Positions 58,570 to 64,000 of a stretch of DNA of 64,000 bases are shown here, piece by piece. The position numbers and the translations under genes are program-made. Position 1 is the first letter of the stretch. Each line of letters opens with the position of its first letter. Under the pieces are notes generated by a model. The model ran no database searches, was not told the DNA's origin, and was given only the letters and a program-made list of their open reading frames with translations. The stretch comes from Bacteroidales bacterium (GTDB lineage Bacteria; Bacteroidota; Bacteroidia; Bacteroidales; UBA3663): positions 1-64,000 of the forward strand of contig JAFZTS010000042.1 of assembly GCA_017618715.1 (NCBI GenBank), written 5' to 3'.

Positions 58570-58658
58570 ATTTTCGGGAATAAAAAGGGGATAAAAGACA
58601 ATAATTCATCAAATTCTGCCCCCTGATAATTGGCAAACCCGCCAAAATGGCGAAATGA

Positions 58659-60140
58659 TTAGTTCTTCAGTTCCAGTCGCACGACATTCTCCACATGCTG
58701 TGTATGCGGGAACATATCGACGGGTTGGATGTCGGTGACGCGATATTTCGCGTCGAGCAGTTGAAGGTCGCGCGCCTGCGTGGCAGGGTTGCAGCTAACA
58801 TAGACAATCACCTTCGGCTCGGCCATCAGTATCACATTGATCACATCCTCGTGCATACCGGCTCGCGGTGGGTCGGTGATGATGATGTCGGGACGGCCGT
58901 GTTCTTGCACAAAGTCCTCGGTGAGGATGTCCTTCATATCGCCTGCAAAGAACAGGGTGTTGTCAATCCCGTTGAAAGCTGAATTGATCCTGGCATCCTC
59001 GATAGCATCGGCCACATACTCGATGCCCACCACCTTGCGGGCGTTTCTTGCCACGAAGTTGGCGATGGTGCCCGTGCCCGTATAAAGGTCATAAACCAGC
59101 GCATCCTGTTTCTCATCAAGCCCCGCGAAATGGCGGGCATGCTTGTAGAGCTCGTAGGCCTTGCGCGAATTGGTCTGATAGAATGACTTGGGTCCTACCT
59201 TGAAGCGCAGTCCCTCCATCTCTTCGACGATGTGATCCTTGCCCCAATAGCACACAACGGGCTGGTCGCTCCACGCATCGTTGAGCTTCCGGTTGATGAC
59301 GTACATCAGCGAAGTGAATTGCGGGAACCGTTCGTGCAAGGCGCCCATCAACCGGTCGATTTGTTCGGGCTCCTCTTCGCCAAACACAACGATGAGTATC
59401 TTCTCGCCCGTTGAAGCCGTGCGTACCACCATGTTGCGAAGCAGGCCATGACGCTGTCGCAGGTCGTAGAACGACAAACCGTTTTCAATGGCAAACTGTT
59501 TGACCCAAAGGCGCACTTCGTCCGAAATCTCCTCCTGCAGATAGCAATGGTCGATATCCAGTACCTTGTCGAAACTCTCTGGGATATGGAAGCCCACACC
59601 AGGCTCCATGGGTACGTCCTTACCCTGGGCACGCAACGCATCCATCTCCTCGAACGAGATCCATTTCTTGTTCGAAAAGGTAAACTCAAGCTTGTTGCGG
59701 TAGCGAAGCGTCTCGCGCGACCCGTCGATCGGATGACACGGAGGCAACTCCACCTTGCCGATGCGCTGCAAGGCATCCATCACCTGCTGCTGCTTGAAGC
59801 GCAATTGTTCAGCGTAGGGGATATGCTGCCACTTGCAACCGCCGCACACGCCGAAGAGGTTGCACACTGGTTGCACACGGACGGGAGACGGCTCGATGAG
59901 GTTGACAATCTTTCCTTCGGCATAAGAACTGCGCGATTTCAAAATCTGCACGTCACAGACATCTCCCTCAGCGGCAAAAGGCACAAACAGCACCTTACGT
60001 ATCTGATTCCCATCCTTGTCAAGGCTCACGCCACCATTACTGCCGACGCTGTCAAAGTGCGCAACGCACTTGCCTTCCGCAGCGTATTTTTCAATTTTTA
60101 TGCCTCGCAAGAGCGGCAATTTCTTCTTCTTGCGTTCCAT
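58659..60140 (-). CDS. rlmD: 23S rRNA (uracil-C5)-methyltransferase, RlmD/RumA type
   Basis: 493 residues. An N-terminal TRAM-like RNA-binding part (VAHFDSVGSNGGVSLDKDG) is followed by the [4Fe-4S] cysteines in CNLFGVCGGCKWQHI. The C-terminal Rossmann fold has LYTGTGTIANFVARNARKVVGIEYV, the DPPRAGMHEDV motif and the catalytic Cys in VYVSCNPATQARDLQLL. It uses S-adenosylmethionine to methylate a uridine of 23S rRNA; which uridine cannot be told from sequence. It ends 89 bases before the uvrA promoter. Confidence 0.9.
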   Translation of the reverse strand: MERKKKKLPLLRGIKIEKYAAEGKCVAHFDSVGSNGGVSLDKDGNQIRKVLFVPFAAEGDVCDVQILKSRSSYAEGKIVNLIEPSPVRVQPVCNLFGVCGGCKWQHIPYAEQLRFKQQQVMDALQRIGKVELPPCHPIDGSRETLRYRNKLEFTFSNKKWISFEEMDALRAQGKDVPMEPGVGFHIPESFDKVLDIDHCYLQEEISDEVRLWVKQFAIENGLSFYDLRQRHGLLRNMVVRTASTGEKILIVVFGEEEPEQIDRLMGALHERFPQFTSLMYVINRKLNDAWSDQPVVCYWGKDHIVEEMEGLRFKVGPKSFYQTNSRKAYELYKHARHFAGLDEKQDALVYDLYTGTGTIANFVARNARKVVGIEYVADAIEDARINSAFNGIDNTLFFAGDMKDILTEDFVQEHGRPDIIITDPPRAGMHEDVINVILMAEPKVIVYVSCNPATQARDLQLLDAKYRVTDIQPVDMFPHTQHVENVVRLELKN

Positions 60141-60195
60141 TTTAGATAATAAATGTTAAATTTGTGCAATTATGCGCAATTTTTGTGCAAAATAT

Positions 60196-60226
60196 TTGGT
60201 GCAATAGGAAAAACATCGTATCTTTG
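60196..60226 (+). promoter_or_regulatory. Promoter of the small RNA/leader-peptide unit
   Basis: TTG (60196-60198), 20 bases, TATCTTTG (60219-60226). It matches the consensus as well as any protein-gene promoter in the window and points away from rlmD, towards no protein gene on this strand. Confidence 0.78.
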
Positions 60227-60232
60227 CAGCGC

Positions 60233-60390
60233 ATTAAGATAAAAGCTATTATACTTACAGAATGACAGACGTATCTCAACCTTAAAATCATGAAGACACG
60301 CGAAAAGAACCGAAACTCTCCTGCTGCGAAGCCTTAAGAGTTAAAATGATAAGGGTCGTTAATCCGATGGGTTAGCGACCCTTCATTTTG
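60233..60390 (+). ncRNA. Short transcript with two tiny ORFs, between rlmD and a C69 peptidase
   Basis: About 155 bases from the promoter at 60196-60226 to the terminator at 60351-60390. Within it are a 7-residue ORF (MTDVSQP, 60262-60285) and a 15-residue ORF (MKTREKNRNSPAAKP, 60290-60337), one after the other. Genes on both sides are on the minus strand, so this is a self-contained unit: a small RNA, a micropeptide gene, or the leader of something lost. The basic 15-residue peptide has no recognised relatives. Confidence 0.55.
60351..60390 (+). terminator. Terminator of the short transcript
   Basis: AAGGGTCGTTAA (60351-60362) pairs with TTAGCGACCCTT (60372-60383), 12 pairs with one G-T, followed by CATTTTGTC. 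It may also serve the C69 peptidase gene ending at 60397 on the other strand. Confidence 0.8.
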
Positions 60391-60396
60391 TCAATA

Positions 60397-62214
60397 CTAT
60401 TTCACCAGAAGCTCGTCTCCACGTTCCCTTACAATAGCGCGATAGAAGTCGTCGCTGTAACGGGGCTGCATGGGACTAACGGGCACGCCCCATTGGGTGC
60501 GCTGGAACTTGCCGTCCTTTTCCTTCTTGATGTTGCCGTCAAGGTACTTCACGAGCAGATAGACGGCCAGGTCCTTGTAGCAAGCCGTGGCGGCATTGGC
60601 TTCCGTCGCACAGTAGCCCGTCAGGTATCTCGTGGCCTCGACCTCGTCACCTGCCTCGATGAGCGCCTTCGCATGGGCATCCACCTCGGCCTCCTGCCTG
60701 TCCCAACGCGCAAAGAGCGAGTCGCGCACGGCCTCCACATCGACGCTCATGTCCGACCAGCGGGTATAGCGTTGCTGCGACACCCACGACGTCATCCAGA
60801 AGAGCGACGTCCACGAGAACGTCAGCAGGTCACCGTTGCCAGGGCGCAGACACTCGGGCACAGCCGACACATTATTATATATAGGTACGTAAAGGGCCGT
60901 AGCGGCATCATCCACGCCGAACCACGTCTTCGAACCCACTTCACGCGGCAACCAGCCGCGCATCTCAGCCACGAAGGTGAAGCCCGTCTGCTGTGTACCG
61001 ATGGCACGTTCATGCAGGTAGGTGGGCGCATCCTTCGGCCCATTGGCTTCAACCTTCCAATGCATCGGACGCCAGCGATAAGGCACCTTGAACGGCCCTG
61101 CTCCTATATCCTGCGTCATGTCCCACGGTGTGCCCTCGAAATGGTCGGCCATTGCAGCCTGTACGTCGAGGTGCGAAATCTTCTTGTCTGGCTTGATGTA
61201 GAGCGGAAGCACTTCCACCTGTTCCCCCTTGTCGTTCACGTAACCGTTGGCCGTAGGCTTGCCCTGCATATCCACAAAGGGGAAATAGCGGTCCATACCC
61301 TTCGCACAACGGTTGTACCAAGCCCAGACACGGCCATCGCAACCACGATAGGAGCTGTAGTCCTGCTCACCGAAGGCCATGGCGAAATCGAAGTTCTGAT
61401 CGGAACCGTCGGCAGAATACTTGCCGCACTGACGTGCAAATGAGATGAGGTCGGCGCTGAAGTAGCACGAATCGCCCACCTCGTAGCGCTGGTATTTCTT
61501 GGTCTTGATGCCAAAGCCGGGATAATTGATCACGCTGGCCACCTTCTTGAGCTTGCGTCCCTCCTGCGGGAAGGTATGGATACGGGCCTGGTTGGCATGA
61601 CCTGAGATGCAGTCCTCGGGAATGAGTCGAGCCACCCACACGGCGCCCTTTTGTCCCGTGGCCTTGCCTTCGCATATTGGTGCGCCTGGCACACCCTTGC
61701 CGATGAGGTCCATCACCCAGATCTCGTTCGGGTCGCCTATCGAGAAGGTCTCACCCTCCGAAGCATAGCCGTATTCCTCGACGAGCTGAGTCATCACATC
61801 TATGGCCTCGCGTGCCGTCTTCGAACGCTCCAGGGCAATATACATCAGCGAACCGTAATCCACATTGGCGGTAGTGTCCATCAGGCTCAGGTCGCCACCC
61901 CACGTCGATTCGCCGATGGTCACCTGCCACTCATTCTGGTTACCTACCACACGATAGGTGTGCGCAGGCTGGGGAATCTGCCCCAAGGGACGCTGCGAAT
62001 CCCAGTCGATCACCTGTCGCATCTCGCCCGGCCGATGGTCGGCAGCCGGCGTATAATGCAGGTCTCCATAGAGTTGATGACTATCGGCATTGTAGCTGAT
62101 CATGGTCGAACCATTGACCGATGCCTTCTTTCCCACCAGCAAATTGGTGCAAGCCATTGTTGCCGGCATTATGGCAGCGCCAAGCACCGCCATCGCGATG
62201 ATTCTCTTCTTCAT
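60397..62214 (-). CDS. C69-family dipeptidase, exported
   Basis: 605 residues. The signal/pro-sequence ends PATMA and the next residue, Cys22 in CTNLLVGKKAS, is the expected N-terminal nucleophile of this Ntn-hydrolase family, exposed after processing. Further family motifs are STMISYNADSH, GESTWGG, EYGYASEGETFSIGDPNEIWVMDLIGKG and AARLIPEDCISGHANQARI-like text (VARLIPEDCISGHANQARI). It should cleave dipeptides in the periplasm. It lies 77 bases downstream of the M23 peptidase gene with no promoter box between, so the two are probably co-transcribed. Confidence 0.9.
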   Translation of the reverse strand: MKKRIIAMAVLGAAIMPATMACTNLLVGKKASVNGSTMISYNADSHQLYGDLHYTPAADHRPGEMRQVIDWDSQRPLGQIPQPAHTYRVVGNQNEWQVTIGESTWGGDLSLMDTTANVDYGSLMYIALERSKTAREAIDVMTQLVEEYGYASEGETFSIGDPNEIWVMDLIGKGVPGAPICEGKATGQKGAVWVARLIPEDCISGHANQARIHTFPQEGRKLKKVASVINYPGFGIKTKKYQRYEVGDSCYFSADLISFARQCGKYSADGSDQNFDFAMAFGEQDYSSYRGCDGRVWAWYNRCAKGMDRYFPFVDMQGKPTANGYVNDKGEQVEVLPLYIKPDKKISHLDVQAAMADHFEGTPWDMTQDIGAGPFKVPYRWRPMHWKVEANGPKDAPTYLHERAIGTQQTGFTFVAEMRGWLPREVGSKTWFGVDDAATALYVPIYNNVSAVPECLRPGNGDLLTFSWTSLFWMTSWVSQQRYTRWSDMSVDVEAVRDSLFARWDRQEAEVDAHAKALIEAGDEVEATRYLTGYCATEANAATACYKDLAVYLLVKYLDGNIKKEKDGKFQRTQWGVPVSPMQPRYSDDFYRAIVRERGDELLVK

Positions 62215-62291
62215 TGCTATATTTCGTTTTGTCTGTTTCTGCTGTCTGTCGGCCGTCTCGTGTCTTCCGAGGCAGCCATCGATGGCTGCCG

Positions 62292-64000
62292 CTAAAAACT
62301 ACGCTCCCACTGGACACGTGTCTCGTTGCCCAGCAAATCCACGGCATAGACCATGATCTTGTGATTGCGTCCCTGGGCAATCCCGTAGTTGCAAGGCTCG
62401 CCGAAATAGTGCCCCGTATTGTCCATCGCAAAGGGCACGAACTTGCCGTCGATGGTCACCTTGTGCTTCTGGACGCCGCAACCCGCATCGACGATGTCGA
62501 GCTGTATCTTCTGATAACCGACCTTGCCGAGGGTGACCTCGGGACCTTTGCTGTCGCGACGTACCGCATAGCGCCCGCATTCGCGTATCTGTCCGCTGAC
62601 GCGTGCCTGCTTGCCCTTCTTCTCCGCTGCCTCAAAGCGTGAACGCCTCACCGCACCCTCTCCATCGACATTGGCCAAATAGAGCTGCTCGGGATGACGC
62701 ACCGAATCGGGCACCTCGATACTCACGTCGCACCATGTATGCATCGGGATATCGGTCTGCCCCAGGGTATAGACCTTCGAAACGCACAGCACGTCGTACT
62801 TCTCCTCGGCCTTGTAGGCAATTCGGCGACCCTTCTTGTTCTTTCGATACTTGACCACCGTGCGCGTGGCCTGTGCCTTGTCGGCGATGCGGAAACGGAA
62901 ATCCACGTCGGTATAGAACACGCCCGGCGCAGCACGGAAGTAACAGCCTGCCGTGTCAATCTCAAGCGGCTGCATGGCCTGTGCCCAGAATGCCTCGTTG
63001 TGCTCCACGTCGGGAATGGGCTCAGTGGGTGGTACGCCACGCACGGTGAAGTCAAGCGACGTGAAGTTACCATGTGCATCGGTGAGCTCATACACGAAGT
63101 GATAAGCCCTCTCCTCGTTGATATCCACGATGCCGTCGCCCACCGAAGGATCTACCTGCTGCAGGAAGTTGCCTGGTTCGATGAACGACTTCATGATCAT
63201 CGACTTCTGCCCCACCCACGCCGCATAGTCGGTCACCGTGTTGTTGAAGCGGTTCTCCGAATAGCGGAACGCATCCTGTCGGAAGCTGAAAATCTCCTGG
63301 TAGAGCGGCTCACCATTATCGGCAAACTGTCCTTCGAGACGAAGCAACAGACGGAGCTGTTTCACGCCGTAGCGGTTCGATTGCCCGTCCATGTAGTCGT
63401 AGGCCTTCAAGGCTAGTCCTACTCGTCCCCAGGCGGTGAATGGCTTGGTCAAACTGCCGCCGATGCCACCCGTCGTGGCACATACGCCCGTCACGGGACT
63501 CACCTGCCGCGTGGTCATGCCGTTGGCCAAACCCTCGCCTGGTTGTGGGTAGAGATAGACGTGGCTGATGCGGGGTGCCTGTGTATCCTTCAGTTCGCGT
63601 AGGAAGAACATCATCGGGTCGTAACAGATGTCGTTGTCGTCGTCGGGGATATTACGCAGCTCAAAGTGCACATGCGGTCCGCCCGAACTGCCCGTGTTGC
63701 CGCTCATTGCAATCACTTCGCCATACTTCACCGGCAACTCGTCGGGGCCGAAGGTGAGGTCGCAGTTGTTCAGTTCCTCGTTCACCAACCGTTCGCGTAC
63801 CTTCTTCCAAATCTTCTTGCTGAACGTGTCGAGGTGGCCATAGACCGAAGTGAGTCCCAGGTCGGGATGCTCCACATAGAGCGCCAACCCATAGCCATAA
63901 GGCTTGATGCCCACACGGCGAACGTAGCCGTCCGAGAAGGCATACACCGGATGACCGATGGTCTGATCAGTCTTGAAGTCCAATCCCCCGTGGAAATGGT
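62292..64000 (-). CDS. M23-family metallopeptidase (partial, start beyond the window)
   Basis: At least 569 residues are visible. The frame is open at the right edge, where HFHGGLDFKTDQTIGHPV gives the first zinc-ligand motif (H-x3-D). It continues with YGHLDTFS and SGGPHVHFEL, which has the H-x-H motif. The peptidase domain is thus at the N-terminal end of what is seen, followed by about 400 residues of beta-rich sequence without a recognised family. M23 enzymes cut peptidoglycan cross-bridges. A periplasmic or outer-membrane location is likely. It is followed by the C69 dipeptidase gene. Confidence 0.88.
   Translation of the reverse strand, partial: HFHGGLDFKTDQTIGHPVYAFSDGYVRRVGIKPYGYGLALYVEHPDLGLTSVYGHLDTFSKKIWKKVRERLVNEELNNCDLTFGPDELPVKYGEVIAMSGNTGSSGGPHVHFELRNIPDDDNDICYDPMMFFLRELKDTQAPRISHVYLYPQPGEGLANGMTTRQVSPVTGVCATTGGIGGSLTKPFTAWGRVGLALKAYDYMDGQSNRYGVKQLRLLLRLEGQFADNGEPLYQEIFSFRQDAFRYSENRFNNTVTDYAAWVGQKSMIMKSFIEPGNFLQQVDPSVGDGIVDINEERAYHFVYELTDAHGNFTSLDFTVRGVPPTEPIPDVEHNEAFWAQAMQPLEIDTAGCYFRAAPGVFYTDVDFRFRIADKAQATRTVVKYRKNKKGRRIAYKAEEKYDVLCVSKVYTLGQTDIPMHTWCDVSIEVPDSVRHPEQLYLANVDGEGAVRRSRFEAAEKKGKQARVSGQIRECGRYAVRRDSKGPEVTLGKVGYQKIQLDIVDAGCGVQKHKVTIDGKFVPFAMDNTGHYFGEPCNYGIAQGRNHKIMVYAVDLLGNETRVQWERSF

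Overview
The window comes from a Bacteroidales chromosome, most likely a Prevotellaceae member (Prevotella or a close relative). Four things point there. Promoters follow the Bacteroidetes pattern: a TTG near -33, then 19-20 bases, then TAnnTTTG. Starts are A-rich and mostly lack Shine-Dalgarno sequences. The ribosomal/RNA polymerase block has the gene order xer, hpf, tRNAs, tuf, tRNA-Trp, secE, nusG, rplKAJL, rpoBC. There are secreted plant-polysaccharide enzymes (GH115 and PL1), and the PL1 protein has a C-terminal tail of the Y-N-L-x-G-Q-R-V type common in Prevotella.

Layout. 1-89 is the 5' end of rpsL. 90-5,275 holds a secreted glycan-binding-like protein and sbcCD. 5,540-12,124 holds a small exported protein with a 27-codon membrane ORF upstream, a GH115 alpha-glucuronidase and a PL1 pectate lyase. 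12,274-14,740 is an AmmeMemoRadiSam pair (amrS and an amrB-amrA fusion). 14,960-16,723 carries small proteins of unknown function. 16,953-21,905 is a two-gene operon of a strawberry-notch-type helicase and a winged-helix AAA ATPase. 22,182-26,691 is sugar and amino-acid metabolism: a PNPOx-like protein, two mutarotases, a stand-alone PepD lid domain and an AEC transporter. 27,036-36,800 holds three paralogous LruC/DUF4842 lipoproteins, with a 42-bp, ten-unit tandem array between the second and third. 37,342-50,649 is the rpoC-to-tRNA core block, all on the minus strand, followed upstream by hpf and a XerC/D recombinase. 52,274-58,518 is uvrA leading a run of glycosyltransferases and a WcaF-type acetyltransferase. 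58,659-64,000 has rlmD, a small plus-strand transcription unit, a C69 dipeptidase and a partial M23 peptidase.

Points of most interest. (1) A structured intergenic element occurs three times (about 8,809-8,967, 24,494-24,590, 36,974-37,130). All three of its hairpins show compensatory changes. Two copies have their own promoter and a strong GGAGGTG-AAA-ATG start signal, which is unusual in this phylum. (2) A compact promoter-to-terminator unit at 60,196-60,390 encodes only 7- and 15-residue ORFs. (3) The strawberry-notch helicase/AAA ATPase operon has no obvious mobile-element partner and could be an undescribed DNA-processing or defence module. (4) rpoC and rpsL, normally close neighbours in Bacteroidales, are about 37 kb apart here in unchanged order and orientation, which suggests that everything between them was inserted or rearranged in. 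(5) A promoter-driven gene encodes only the lid domain of a PepD-type dipeptidase.

All calls were read directly from sequence and recognised motifs. No database search, folding program or expression data were used.
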